The translations under genes and the position numbers were made by a program. A stretch of 64,000 nucleotides of DNA from Tetramitus jugosus (Eukaryota > Heterolobosea > Eutetramitea > Acrasida > Vahlkampfiidae), in the NCBI GenBank assembly GCA_937625935.1, contig OW569365.1, positions 434,001 through 498,000 of the forward strand. The letters are read 5' to 3'. The first letter of the stretch is position 1, and each line of letters starts with the position of its first letter. This document shows positions 1 through 11,605 of this stretch, piece after piece. Below the pieces are notes generated by a model, which was not told where the DNA came from, ran no database searches, and saw only the letters and a list, made by a program, of their open reading frames with translations.

Positions 1-1300
1 CTTCTGTCAGATAGCGAGTAACGTCAGATCCATGACTCTTACATATAAACAGTAATAGCGATATAACCATTCCCCAGTCGCATGAAAAAGATCGAATACA
101 AGAATCGATCACATTCAACGCTTGTTGAACCGATAATAAGTGCATCATGTTCCTGAAGGCAAAATTCACGGAGTCTTCAGGAAGATTTATCCAATTCTCA
201 TAGGATTCAGGAACACTTGAAAATTTGAAAATATCGGTCAATTTAGACTTCTCAGATGACAGCAACATACCAATCTCCTTCAATACAACGTCCATATCTG
301 TTATCGACAGCTGTAAAGACTTCATATAAATCTCGATCACAATTTGATTATTCCTAAAGTAATTTGTCTTCCATTGCCGTAATGCCGTCGAGAACAAAGA
401 ATTAGCTTTCTTCCAGGTATCACTTCCTCCTCTTCGCGATTTAAAATTGTTTAACACTGCTTCAATCGCACAAAGATATCGACCGTTGCTAGACCAATAT
501 TCAGTCAAATGCGCAACTAACAAAACAGCATTCAACTTGTCTTGTAAACAAAACGATTCAATATAGGACTCAAAAGTGATCAATTGCCTTTCATCCAACA
601 TTTGAAGTACTCTCAAATCCAAAACTCGATACATATAATTACTGAAATAATCACCAGGCCGTAATAAACAGCGAACAAATAACTCTCGATTGAATTCGTG
701 CCTCCGTATTAGATCCTCTGCGACCTGACACAACACCTTCACTTTCTCTCTCACATGTGCATCGCTGTTCTCATGATCATTACCGCCGTCATCTCCATTT
801 TTCATCTCGTTGCTCTTTTTAATCGGTTGAAACTGCATCAACAAAATTGCAGTTGCCTTTGCATATTCGTTCGCCATCTCATCTCCATGCATCGAACAAT
901 AGTGATTCAACTCTGACAAGCACTGCACTGGGCTATCCAAAGACATTGACTTTATAAAACGTTCATTCAATCCCAATGTATGACGTCTTCCTCCATTTAT
1001 GAAGACTGTTCGATTGTCATTGGTGTTGATTGTTGTGTTGTTGTTCTGATCAGCACTCTGCATGATATTCAATACCTGTTCTATCACCATGGAATGTCGC
1101 TGATTGATACTCTCATTACTACCAACACCACTAGGATCCCATGGAAGAAAATGTGACCTACGTTGTCTCTTTGATTCATGGTGTTGTTGATGCTGTTGGT
1201 TGTGAATCGATTGGAAAATTTGTCTCAATGGGTCATGGTGATGAGGCAATGGTTGTGCCGTGTTTTGTTGCTCGACATCATCTGATCTGGATCTCTTCAT
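1..1300 (-). CDS. Unrecognised protein, C-terminus beyond the left edge
   Basis: On the minus strand a frame stays open from the first in-frame ATG (complement of 1298-1300) to the left edge, about 433 codons, so the C-terminus is missing. The first 100 residues are rich in His, Gln and Asn (HHHDPLRQIFQSIHNQQHQQ). The remainder looks helical and globular, with segments such as RRHEFNRELFVRCLLRPGDY and LQMLDERQLITFESYIESF. No catalytic motif, signal peptide or membrane helix is visible. The frame is also open upstream of the chosen ATG but has no other Met before the neighbouring helicase gene, so a spliced 5' exon cannot be excluded. I do not recognise the family. It may be a helical-repeat protein, but that is only an impression. 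Confidence 0.7.
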   Translation of the reverse strand, partial: MKRSRSDDVEQQNTAQPLPHHHDPLRQIFQSIHNQQHQQHHESKRQRRSHFLPWDPSGVGSNESINQRHSMVIEQVLNIMQSADQNNNTTINTNDNRTVFINGGRRHTLGLNERFIKSMSLDSPVQCLSELNHYCSMHGDEMANEYAKATAILLMQFQPIKKSNEMKNGDDGGNDHENSDAHVREKVKVLCQVAEDLIRRHEFNRELFVRCLLRPGDYFSNYMYRVLDLRVLQMLDERQLITFESYIESFCLQDKLNAVLLVAHLTEYWSSNGRYLCAIEAVLNNFKSRRGGSDTWKKANSLFSTALRQWKTNYFRNNQIVIEIYMKSLQLSITDMDVVLKEIGMLLSSEKSKLTDIFKFSSVPESYENWINLPEDSVNFAFRNMMHLLSVQQALNVIDSCIRSFSCDWGMVISLLLFICKSHGSDVTRYLTE

Positions 1301-1483
1301 TGGAACATTGGGAAAGTGTTTCGATGGGTGATTATGAATGTGTTGTTGTTTGTCTTTTGTGAAGATGGGAAGTGATGGACTAGTTTTGATTGATTTCAAG
1401 AAATTGCTCGACAAAAAAGTGCAAGTACAAAAAGAACAAAGTTTTAATAATGGTTGAACTGTTCTTTGACGACAGCTAAACGT

Positions 1484-3592
1484 TTAGCTGGTCATGTATG
1501 AGTTGGTGTTGATCGAGTTTGGCATTGGTTGAATCTTGACCTCGAAACGGCTTTGAATTTGGCTCAACAACTGCTCGTCAGTGAATTCTCTCTTGAAACC
1601 AGTCTTTGTGGTTTCCATTGGTGCATCGGAGGAGATGAAAGAGATGGCAAGACCCTTGGTACCGAAACGACCTGCTCTACCAACTCTGTGCAAGTACTGG
1701 TCTGGGTCATTTGGCATATCATAGTTGATGACAATGTTGACTCTTTGAATATCGATACCACGACCCAAGATGTCGGTGGTAACAAGAATTCTCTTCTCAA
1801 AGTTCTTGAATGCCTCATATTGCTTGATTCTCTCCTCTTGAGACATGTTGGAATGCATCTCCATGGATGGGAAACTGTTATCGCACAACAACTTGTTCAA
1901 TTGACGAGCACGGACAACAGATCTGACGAAAATGACAACTTGATTGAATTCCAAAGCATCCAACAAGTCCATCAACTTCTTTTCCTTCTCATTCTCGGTC
2001 AACTTGACAAAGTATTGTTGGAGACCGTGGAGAGTGAGCTTGCTTTGATCATCAACGTAGATCTCAATAGGATCGTGCATAAATTTCTTAGCAACAGGCT
2101 TAATCTTCTCGCTCAATGTAGCAGAGAACATCATCACTTGCTTTTCCTTTGGAGTTAACTTGAAAATTTCTTGAACGTCAGCTCTCATGTCACCCTCCAA
2201 CATCTTGTCGCACTCATCCAAGACAAAGTGCTTGACCTTGCTCAAATCCAAGTGCTTTTCCTTGGCGAGCTCCAAAATACGGCCAGGAGTACCAACGACA
2301 ATGTTTGGCTTTTGATGAGCCAATTGATTCACTTGAGTGGTCTTGTTGACACCACCAAAGAACACCACAGTCTTCAAATCCTTGATGTGCTTGGAGAATC
2401 TGTGGTACTCATTACAAATTTGGTAGGCAAGTTCTCGAGTGTGGCAAAGGACGACACATTGAATTTGGTTTTCGATTGGATCAATTTGTTGCAATGTGGT
2501 GATCACAAACACAGCAGTCTTACCCATACCAGACTTGGCTTGGCAAATGACATCCATACCAATAATGGATTGTGGAATACATTCGTGTTGAACTAGAATA
2601 ATGGCGACAGCAGTGGTAATAATATGAATAGTCGTGGTAATAGTACGGTGATGAGAGAGAGAATGTGTCAGTTGATTTGAGGTCAAATAATGATTAGGGG
2701 AAAATTTGATAATATTGCCCTCAGTGAATGAATATATCAAATTTGATGAGAGAATAGAATTGTCGCCCAGTAAGTTCACAACAACAACCAAATGATTCCA
2801 AATTATGATGAATGACAATGTTGTTCCAACAACAAACGTGTCAATCACCTTACATGTTCCAACAACCATTGGTTTGTCGATCATCATCGTTTGGATCCAC
2901 GATCTGCCACACGACGACAGCGCACAACTTGAGAAAATAAAATTTTCAAACAACAACATGCGTAAAATTGGCCTTCTCTACCTCTCTCTTCCACCCTCAT
3001 GATCCAAAACACAACCAAGCTTCCAAAGAGAGAGAAAAAACATTTCTCTTCTTTCCTAGTCACGAAATCACACGAAGTGATAAGTGTCCATTGTGGAGCT
3101 CCTACCTATCATGATTCGCACACATCCAAGAATGTGAGATCCAGGGCAATTCATTCCACCATGTTTTGTTGCTTCTCTTATCAATGTTGTGATGAAAAAA
3201 GCACACTTGACACATTTTGGTCCAATGTGTGTGGTGTGGTATGGTACTAACAATAGTCGTTGTTTGTGAAATTGGGCAACTCTTCTGTGTCTCTCTTCAA
3301 AATTTGATACACATTCTACTTCTTGAACAATGTGCGTAGAGAGATAACACAGATAAAGAAACTTTGTTTAAGCTATACCTTCTGATGGATGCTCAAAACC
3401 ACAGTCAATGATGGCACGAAGCAACTCTGGCTTCAACAAGAAATCTCTGAAACCAGAACTGTTGATTGCTACATAACCCTTCTTGGCTTCCTTTGGCTTG
3501 ATGGACTCCTTGGAGTCCATTTGTTCGGCTTGGTCTTCTTCCTCAAAATCTGGAAGTTCTTCTTCAGTGGTTTGCTTTCTCTTTGATGACAT
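1484..3592 (-). CDS. DDX39B: DEAD-box RNA helicase UAP56/DDX39 (Sub2), two exons
   Basis: Exon 1 is 3379-3592 and exon 2 is 1484-2592, giving 440 residues, close to the roughly 430 usual for the family. The 786-nt intron has a GT donor (GTATAG) and a CTAG acceptor; joining them restores the family sequence FEHPSE-V-QHECIP. Helicase motifs follow in order: Q-motif region, AKSGMGKT (motif I), GTPGR (Ib), DECD (II, diagnostic for UAP56 rather than DEAD), SAT (III) and [10 protein letters not shown] (VI). UAP56 is an ATP-dependent RNA helicase needed for spliceosome assembly and for loading the TREX mRNA-export complex in the nucleus. The long frame running from 2959 into exon 2 is intron read-through and is not the true N-terminus. 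The gene is divergent from the carrier gene at 3849. Confidence 0.95.
2593..3378 (-). other. 786-nt intron of the UAP56 gene
   Basis: The donor is AAG|GTATAG and the acceptor TTCTAG|TTC, with phase preserved. It is several times longer than any other intron found here (53-217 nt). It contains no recognisable gene on either strand. Its 3' half has no stop in the frame of exon 2, which makes a misleading longer ORF. A small structural RNA inside it can be neither shown nor excluded by eye. Confidence 0.85.
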
Positions 3593-3848
3593 TGTTTATG
3601 ATTTGTTTACAGAATACAAAAGTTTGATTTCGTTTTTTTTGTGTTGTAGTTTCGCTTTTATAGTTCGGCAAAAGTATCTTTGAGTGAATGAAATTGGCGG
3701 TTTGTGGGATCAAAAGTTTGATTCTTCAACAAACAAGTTGACCTTGAGAGAAATTGTAACGGAATCCGATCACCCGAAATAGCACAAATTTTATTCCGAA
3801 TCGGCAAAAAATTTCTTCCCGCTTGCTTGAACATTCAATTTGTGGTAA

Positions 3849-4916
3849 ATGTTTTTGCGCGGCAATTCTTCTTCGAAAGCTCGCGCACACAAGCGAATTC
3901 AACCTGATAAAAATAAACAAAAATTGATTTCGCGAGAGATGCCCACTGGTAGCAGTAACGAATCCATACCTGTCATTCTCTTTGGAGGTGCTCTTGCAGG
4001 TGTCACCTCTGATGCCATTGTTCATCCTATTGACACGATTCGTGCTCGTCTTCAAGTAGCAACGACTAGTACCAACAACAAGGTTGGCTCTGCTGCAGCA
4101 GGACAACAACCATACAAGAGTGCTACACATGCATTCAGTCAGATTGTAAGGAATGAAGGTGTACCTGCACTCTATCGTGGTTTCTCTATTGTTGCGATTG
4201 GAACGATACCTGGTCATGCACTGTACTTTGGTGGATACGAGTTGAGTAAACAGTTTTTGAATCGAATCATGTTTGATCCGACACAAGATGAAAAGATCAA
4301 GGACGATTCGGTGATTGTTCATTTGACGAGTGGTCTCGTGGCTGATGTGGCAGGTGCATTGACGTGGACACCCATGGATGTGATTAAGCAGAGACTTCAA
4401 GTACAACAAAAGACGGGTCAGGCAGCAAAGTATAAGCATTCTTTGCATGCAATGCGTGTGATTATTGCAGAGGAAGGTGTGCGTGGATTGTTTAGAGGAT
4501 TTGGTACGGGTATTGCGACGTATGGACCCTATGTGTCACTCTATTTTGCGCTGTACGAACAGATCAAGATTTATGCTGCAAGTGAGAAGGCATTGAACAC
4601 AAAAGATGTCGGAAATTTGCCATTTTATGTTTATTTGTTTGGTTCGGCTTTGGCTGCTACATTCAGTGCTGCTGTTACGTGTCCACTCGATGTCGTCAAG
4701 ACTAGAGTCCAAGTGCAACAAAAGTTGCCTTCAGGTGAGTACCAATACAAGAATGGATTCGATGCCATGAGACAAATTATTAAGAACGAGGGAACAAGTG
4801 CATTGTTCCAGGGAGTGAAGCCACGTTGCTTGTGGATTGCAGGAGGCACAGCAATTACTATGCTGGCCTACGAAGAAATTAAGAAATGGATACATACGAT
4901 TCAAGATTCCACATAA
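3849..4916 (+). CDS. Mitochondrial carrier family (SLC25) protein
   Basis: The protein has 355 residues and three tandem carrier repeats, each with the PX[DE]XX[KR] signature: PIDTIRARLQ, PMDVIKQRLQ and PLDVVKTRVQ. Such carriers sit in the inner mitochondrial membrane as six-helix exchangers of small metabolites. The second signature (VIKQRLQ) is reminiscent of mitoferrin and related iron or SAM carriers, but the substrate is not decided by what is visible. Translation may start at 3849 or, more typically for the family, at Met-31 (3939), which lies just before the first helix; the extra 30 residues are basic and could be a presequence. The gene is intronless and divergent from UAP56. Confidence 0.85.
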   Translation: MFLRGNSSSKARAHKRIQPDKNKQKLISREMPTGSSNESIPVILFGGALAGVTSDAIVHPIDTIRARLQVATTSTNNKVGSAAAGQQPYKSATHAFSQIVRNEGVPALYRGFSIVAIGTIPGHALYFGGYELSKQFLNRIMFDPTQDEKIKDDSVIVHLTSGLVADVAGALTWTPMDVIKQRLQVQQKTGQAAKYKHSLHAMRVIIAEEGVRGLFRGFGTGIATYGPYVSLYFALYEQIKIYAASEKALNTKDVGNLPFYVYLFGSALAATFSAAVTCPLDVVKTRVQVQQKLPSGEYQYKNGFDAMRQIIKNEGTSALFQGVKPRCLWIAGGTAITMLAYEEIKKWIHTIQDST

Positions 4917-5026
4917 CAAAAGTGTTGGTGAGATTCAATGGGCGCAACACTTGAAATTGATCGTGGATCGATGGGCACAGGAGAACAAGTTAAGACGTCT
5001 CTGGTAGCATTTTGTAGGACAATTAT

Positions 5027-8000
5027 TTATTCTTGTGCAGCTAGTAAAGCATCGGCAGTATCTAGTAGTAATTCCTCAAGCAATGCATCTGCTATCTCTA
5101 GTTTTGTCTGGGACTTCTCTTGTATGATGTTTCCCCAGCAAGAATACGATGTGTTTGTTTTGGCAGCTGCCGATAACGTAGGCGCCTCCTTCATTTCCAT
5201 GAGAGCAAAGTCAAAGAATTCAGAAGAGGTGGAGAAGTTCAGTGCCGCTTCTATCTTGTTGTGAATGAATTTTGTGAGATCCAAATCACCTTGTTGTTTC
5301 TTATTCTGGGACCAGCTCCGTGTGAGATACTCTGATCGATTAAAGATGTATCCTTGATATGTAGGGACACTCTTTGTACAACTTGCTTCGTCATTCATCT
5401 TGTTATACTCTACAATGAACTCGTTTACACAATCAAATATCAGCCGATTGAATACCGATTGTTCATCAGTCTTTGATTTCTGGTTTAGTTCACTCAGTAC
5501 ACCTTCCTTGACAGTATTCACTCTCTTCTCTCCGTTTATGCTTGTTCTTTCCAACAACTGGTTGACAAAAGAATTAACATATTCCTGATCTAGCTGAACA
5601 AATTTGGATGGCCCTCTTATTGGAGGAAGATCCTGTAAGTTAGTGTTGGAAGAGTCCTCCTGAGAATGATCATCAATTTCTTCTTGTTGCACCTCTAGTG
5701 GCGTTCGACCTCCATCAAATTGTTCGTTAGCTGATTCACTAACCTGATTCACTGGAAAATGATCTTCCAAAGTAGTGTCTTCGGATATCGTTTCTGAAAT
5801 GATGCTGTCAGATATTTGAGAATCGTCTGGCGAAGATGGATGAGTCATCAACTGCTTTACAATGTCCAATTCGTTTCTCAAATTCTGAGCCAAGGAATCC
5901 TTCATTGATATTGTCTTTTCTAGTTGTTGAATTCTTAAGCTGGATTCCTTTGAAAGCTCCTCAAATTCGTTCTCATTCTTCCTACTGGTTTCTTTTAGGG
6001 TGTTGAGTTGAGAATGTAATTCAGCAATTCTATTTTCATATCGGTCGATGGCTTCTTGGACATCTCCACTCTTTTCTTCCTCTCTCGTTTTGTAGAGTAT
6101 TACTTCTTTCTTAAGTTTTTCAGATTCGTTTCTTGACATCATCAATTCTTTGTTCAGCTGATCCACTTTGTTCTGGACTTCTTCCTTGGGAACAGAATTA
6201 TCTATTTCTTTTGTTTTAATCTCGATAATTTCTTCCAGCTCCTTTATCCTCATTTCGTAATAGTGACACTGTTCTCTCCATTCATTTCTATCTTCTTTTT
6301 GGTCGATCCACTCCTTTTCTTTTGTTTCGAGCTTCACTTTTAGTTCAATCACTTGTTTTTCTTTGAGATCGAGGTCAGCTTGCAGGAGTTGTACTTGGTC
6401 ATTATTCGACTTGATTTGAGTGTTGATGAGAATTGCATTTTCTTCAAGCCGTTTCTTTTCAACTTGGACTGACTCTAAATCTAGATGCAGTTTTTCACAA
6501 CTGAGTTCCACTTCTCTCAATTTGGTTTGAAGAGAATGGCTCTGTACTTTAAGTTTTGATGATTCCTCTTCAAAAAGTTCTATTCTAGATTCCAAAGAGC
6601 TAATGATATTGTCCTTTTCGACGCATAATCGTTTTTGGTTGTCGAGATCGCGCTTCATCTCAGCAATTAGAGTTTCAAATTGATTCGTTGTCAGTTGATT
6701 ATGTTCCTTCTCCTTCAATTGTTGAAGATTGAACTGCTCTCTGATGTTGTTTGTTTCTGTTCGCGAAGCAGCTATTTCTTCTTGCAATAGGTTCAATTTC
6801 ACTCGGTACGTTTGGCTTAGTTCCTCCATTTCTCTTTCGTGTTCCTTTTTTGAAATAGTTCTCTCAATATGAAGTTTGAGATCCTTCTCCATCTTTTGCT
6901 TGACTCTTTCTGATTCACTCAACGATGATGTAATCTCCTCGGACAATTGTTGAATCTGCTCCTGGAGTGCTCTTATTTCTTCATTCTTTCTCTTTATACT
7001 GGATTCAAGCTTGTGGAACAGTTGATCGTTCATCTGTTGCTTGTTTAGAAATTGTTCGTTCATGACTTGCAGATGACTATTTCTCTCCATCTCATCCCTA
7101 TGTTTTTTCAATAACTCTGCTTCACGTTCAATCTTAAAATCTAAAGATTGTTTCATTTCCTGGATTATTTTGTTTGCTGAAGCTAATTGAGATTCGAGAT
7201 CGATGATCTGATTATTTTGCTGAGTGGAAGTTCCTTGGATCTGTGTTGCCTCTAAAGAATTTTCTTTGGTTCGTTCGACAAGATACGATATTTTCTCTTC
7301 CAGATGAGCTTCTCTCTTCTTCATTGAGTTCAAGCTATCTCTTAAACTCGAGATTGTTCCTTCCTTCTCAACATTCTGATTGGATAAGATTAGCAGCTGT
7401 TCCTTGAGAGATTGTTGCTCATTTCTTAAACTAATGATATCATTGTTGTCTGTATGAACAGTTGTGGTGTGAATATTCTTCTTTTCCATCGTGAGTGCTA
7501 GTAAAATATCGAGTAATTTCCGGTTTTGACCTTGGTTCGCTTCATTCTGCCTCACTAATTCTTCTACTCTTTCGGTAAGCTTCAGTATCTTTTCATCATG
7601 TTCGTATTGTTTAGATTGAGTGGATTCAAAGTGTTGATTCCTTTCCGAGACAGTGGGTACAGTTTCGACACTATCCTCTTCCTCACTCACATTCTCAACT
7701 ATTGAAGAATCTTCGATATCAGGCAGAACATTACTCTCATGAGAAGAATAGGAGATCATCTGCGGAGGAGCTGAAGAAGGTCTCTTGGCGCCATTAACTT
7801 GTTCGTCGTATGGCTGGTCATTAAAATGATGTTTCGGTCGATCGATAGATCCCTTCTTAGTTTTCTTGATTTCTTTCTCTGCATGGTAGTAAACCTTTTC
7901 ATCACCTAAATAGATATCATCATTGAAATGTTCATAGCGGTAACCGCCTACAGCGTCGAAATGTTCCCTCGAGGTAGAACTTTGTTTCTTACTCGAGAAT

Positions 8001-8663
8001 TTCTTCTCTCCGTTTGAGTTTACTATCTTTTTCTTCTTAATTTTCTTAATGATCTTTGGATTAGGTGGAGGAGGGAGATTCCCTATTTTGTATTGTTGTT
8101 GAACAAACTTATCTAAATCCTTTAGCATCTTTGTTCGTTTCATATCGGATTCCTCCTTGGACTTTCTTTCATTCTTCAGTTTTAATGTCGTTTCTATCTG
8201 CTTCTTCCTCATAAATTCCTTTTACACAAATTGTTAGTACTTCCTCTTCTGGTGTTTCATTTTAGCGACATACCTTCACTTTTTCCTCGTCATAAGTCTT
8301 CTTTCGCTCCTTCCTCAGATAATAGGGCAGATCAGAGTTCGTATTTTGATTGGCCATTCGGGTAACATTATCGCTACTCACATTCGTCTGATGGTTCATC
8401 GCTGAGACCATGTTAGATCCAGCAGACACTGTTTTATTCGATGTTTTGTTCATTCTCGATCCATCTTTCACTGAAATAGAGGTACTACTCCCTGGGGTAG
8501 CAATTGTCGCGACAATAGAAGTGTTCGTCTTCTGACTCGTTTTGCTTAAGATCGAGCTTGAATTCTTGGAGGGAACAGGAGTAGAAGAGGATTTGATCCT
8601 CTGGGAAGGTAATACTCCTTTCAACTGAGTACCTATTTTTCCATTTGTTTGGTGGATCACCAT
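5027..8663 (-). CDS. Large coiled-coil protein, CEP350/TRM-like C-terminus, two exons
   Basis: Exon 1 is 8274-8663 and exon 2 is 5027-8218. The 55-nt intron has donor GTATGT, a perfect TACTAAC branch site and an AAAG acceptor. The start is the first ATG; the frame extends upstream only through a TTG codon. The protein has about 1193 residues: a basic Ser/Thr-rich N-terminus, a proline patch (LPPPPNPK), then about 600 residues of heptad-rich coiled coil. A conserved-looking tail contains RLIFDCVNEFI and ADALLEELLLDTADAL. That tail resembles DUF4378 of plant TRM proteins and the end of animal CEP350, both microtubule or centrosome proteins; this is inference. It lies head-to-tail 105 bp upstream of the CFAP58 stop, which supports a cytoskeletal role. 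It could be any basal-body or cortical scaffold. Confidence 0.75.
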
Positions 8664-8768
8664 TGTGAATGACCTAGTTCTGTTCTGTTGAGTGAAAAAT
8701 CGGTGATTTGATGTTGATCGAAGCGCCAACGCTTGCTTACAGTAACCGACCTTGAATCGGTGAATTAT

Positions 8769-11396
8769 TTATATGTTCAAAGAGAAACCTCCGCCAGTGA
8801 AATGTTGTTGATTGGGATTGTGAATCACGGGATACATCTCAGCGGCTTCTCTCAGTTTTTGTCGTTCCTTGTCTTGTGCGACTTGTTCCTTCTTCCTCAC
8901 AGCGAGATATTTCTTCTTTGTGTCTTGTAATTCCTTGGCCACTCTCTCTCTGTCATACTCGATTTCTTTAATCTTAAACATGAACATGTTAATTTCCGAG
9001 GCCATGGATTTCATTTGTGCATTCTTTTTCTTCAGCGTTTCTTGATAGACATTTAATTGCTCGGCGAGCTCGGGTCCTGGTTGTCTAGCTAATATAGCCT
9101 TCAGTTCACTATGTAACTTATCCTTCTCCTGTATTATTAAATCCTTCTCCATCACTTCTTGAGTCTTTGATATTAATCTCTTCTGCAATGTTTGTGTTTT
9201 AAGGATCATTTCATAAGCTGTAGGGTCACTGCCTTCGAGTTTTCTCCATCTATGTACATTCATTGGATTTTCAAGCTCTTCCGATAGAGCTTTGACTTTT
9301 GTTCGCTCTTGTAACACTAATTTTTGTAGTTGGTGCTTCTCAAGCTTCAAGTCCTTAATTTTTGAGATCTGAGAGCTCAACACATGTAACTTCCGGCTGA
9401 GTTCAGAGAGTTTGAGTTTAAGCATTCGTATGTCTTCTACCTTCTCTCTAAATTGAACAGCACCCTTATCTAAAGCACTATTCTGGATCTGAATTTTTTC
9501 ATAGAGAAGGGCAATCTCATCGTTTCTTCTGATTAATTGAGTACCAAGAATATCTCTCTCGCTAGTGACTCGCTCTATGTCACTCAGCTGCTTCATTCGA
9601 TCGTTTTCGGATTCTTTAATAATTTGGTTCAACCGATAACTTTCTTTCTTCAAGTTATGTATCGTTGTTTCGTGCTTCTCAGCTTTAGCCTTGAACGATT
9701 GAGCTTCCTCTTTAAATCTCTCCTTTTCCTTCGTCTCTTTGATCACCCGTACAGTCTCCTCCGCGTGTTTCATTGATATCGCTTTCATTTCTTCCTTCTG
9801 CTGCGATACTTGATGAGATATAATCTTCAGTTTCTTCTTGAGCTCATCCAATTCCTCAAATGCATCGTTCAAGGCTTTACCCTTAGAATTTCGGTCACTT
9901 CTCACCTGTTCGTACAAAGCTTGTTGTTGTTTCAGCTTTTCCTGAGCATCAACAATCTTCTTTTGAAGATCATGATTTTCAAGTTTCTTGATTTTGACTT
10001 CCTCGAGAGCTTGGAAGTACTTTTGGGTCGCCTCAGATTTATCAGTCGAATACTTGTTTCTCTCCTTTGTCAACAACCGATTTTCGACTCGTAGTTCTTC
10101 AGCAACTCTCATATATGCTTTTAACTTTCTTTCCAAATCATTCTTCTGAGCATCTGACATTAACAATAAACTTTCATTTTTGATCTTATCTTTCCGTGTC
10201 TTAACATTTTCCCTGTTCAAGTAGTTGTTATCAGCCCGTAACTTTTCATAATCCTTGCGATCAGAGGACTTATCTGTTTCCAACTTTCTAATTTCCTCTT
10301 CATACCCCTTTTGTAGACTATCCATTTTAATTTGCATACTTCGATTGTCCTCTCTTCTTCGTTCTTCCAGGCTTCGAATCTTTTCTTCTGTTGCTTGAAG
10401 AAGATTCTTGATCCTGTGAGCTTCGTCTCGAGCAACCTTCAGGGCTCGTTCTTTCATGGCAAGTTCTGTTTGAATGGCTGATCGATCTGCCTCAATAGCG
10501 GCAGTTTTTTTCAGTGTTACTCTCAGTTGTTCCTCTGCTTCCTCATTCTTTTGGAATAGGAGCTGTTTCTCCATCTCTGTGTCCTTGATGTGTTTCTCCA
10601 TTTTCTTCTTGGCAGTTTCCAAGTTCTCAATGTATTCCTGTTGTGTCTGTATCTGGTGTCTGTATGATTCGATTTCATCTCTCTTTTGTTCCAAGATTTC
10701 TTGCCTCGCTTTGGATTCCTTGTCAGCTTTTTCTCGATGTCCTCTCTCTCTATCTAACTCTTGTCTGTATTGGTTCAGAGTTTCTTCAGTTTCCTGTAGC
10801 GACTGGACAATTTGTTTCTTCTCTTGATTGAGCTTGTTGATTTGTCTCTGGAGATTTCCCATGTGATTATTCATTTCTACAATTTGGGATTGTTGTACAT
10901 CTCTCTCCTGAACCAGTTCTCTCTTTTCCTTTACTAGTTCGTTAATCGCTTCCTGATCCCCATTACTCATTCCCGCACTATTGTCAGCCAACTTACTAAA
11001 CTTGCTCAGTTCTTTCGTTAATTGAGCAATTGTCTCTTTGGCTTTCGCTTCTTTATCATGGGACGCTGCCACCATATTCCACGCCTTCTCAATTTCCTTT
11101 CTCAATTCCATAATCGTATTCTGATCATCTTTACTCAACATAATAGCCGTTTCAATCTTTGAAGCATTTGCTAGAATTTCTTCATTCAATTCTTCCACTT
11201 TCTGAAGGAGTCTCTTCTCATGTTGATGCGACCGAAGCAATGTACGATGGAGTTTATCATACTCTACCCTAAACTTTTCCAAATGTTCATCACCTGACAA
11301 CTCGAGCAAAACTTCTTGAAATTCTCGTTCCAGAGCTTCGAAGGCAGAACTACTGAGAATTAGTTCAGCATCCTTGTGTTTTTCTTCTATCCCCAT
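8769..11396 (-). CDS. CFAP58: Cilia- and flagella-associated protein 58 (CFAP58/CCDC147)
   Basis: The protein has 875 residues, almost the same length as animal CFAP58 (about 870), and is coiled coil nearly throughout. The N-terminus carries the family-specific globular start: SSSAFEALEREFQEVLLELS, then EKFRVEYDKLHRTL, DDQNTIMELRKEIEKAWNMV and DKEAKAKETI. CFAP58 is an axonemal or ciliary-base protein needed for flagellar assembly and motility. Naegleria-type amoebae build flagella only during differentiation, so expression is probably stage-specific, although no regulatory motif could be read. There is no intron. Confidence 0.93.
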   Translation of the reverse strand: MGIEEKHKDAELILSSSAFEALEREFQEVLLELSGDEHLEKFRVEYDKLHRTLLRSHQHEKRLLQKVEELNEEILANASKIETAIMLSKDDQNTIMELRKEIEKAWNMVAASHDKEAKAKETIAQLTKELSKFSKLADNSAGMSNGDQEAINELVKEKRELVQERDVQQSQIVEMNNHMGNLQRQINKLNQEKKQIVQSLQETEETLNQYRQELDRERGHREKADKESKARQEILEQKRDEIESYRHQIQTQQEYIENLETAKKKMEKHIKDTEMEKQLLFQKNEEAEEQLRVTLKKTAAIEADRSAIQTELAMKERALKVARDEAHRIKNLLQATEEKIRSLEERRREDNRSMQIKMDSLQKGYEEEIRKLETDKSSDRKDYEKLRADNNYLNRENVKTRKDKIKNESLLLMSDAQKNDLERKLKAYMRVAEELRVENRLLTKERNKYSTDKSEATQKYFQALEEVKIKKLENHDLQKKIVDAQEKLKQQQALYEQVRSDRNSKGKALNDAFEELDELKKKLKIISHQVSQQKEEMKAISMKHAEETVRVIKETKEKERFKEEAQSFKAKAEKHETTIHNLKKESYRLNQIIKESENDRMKQLSDIERVTSERDILGTQLIRRNDEIALLYEKIQIQNSALDKGAVQFREKVEDIRMLKLKLSELSRKLHVLSSQISKIKDLKLEKHQLQKLVLQERTKVKALSEELENPMNVHRWRKLEGSDPTAYEMILKTQTLQKRLISKTQEVMEKDLIIQEKDKLHSELKAILARQPGPELAEQLNVYQETLKKKNAQMKSMASEINMFMFKIKEIEYDRERVAKELQDTKKKYLAVRKKEQVAQDKERQKLREAAEMYPVIHNPNQQHFTGGGFSLNI

Positions 11397-11605
11397 TCTA
11401 TTGGAGAATGATAAAAGTTATATAACAATAAATAATCAAGTACCTCTGCTGGCGCGAAGTTTTCTTCCTAGTGATATTCTCTGTTGTAGTTGAAATCGCC
11501 CAAATGGGCGCGACCGTTGAGATGGACAGGCGGGAAAGCAGGATTTGACGAAAAAGAAAAACATCTTTACTGAGAATGTTCGATCCTCTTGGCTGAATAA
11601 AATGA

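Noticed and set aside
1529..2596. Long plus-strand ORFs opposite UAP56
   Set aside because: They mirror the conserved helicase on the other strand and show no family features.
2593..2959. N-terminal extension of the UAP56 ORF from 2959
   Set aside because: It is read-through of the intron; the family N-terminus is supplied by the exon at 3379-3592 with a clean splice.
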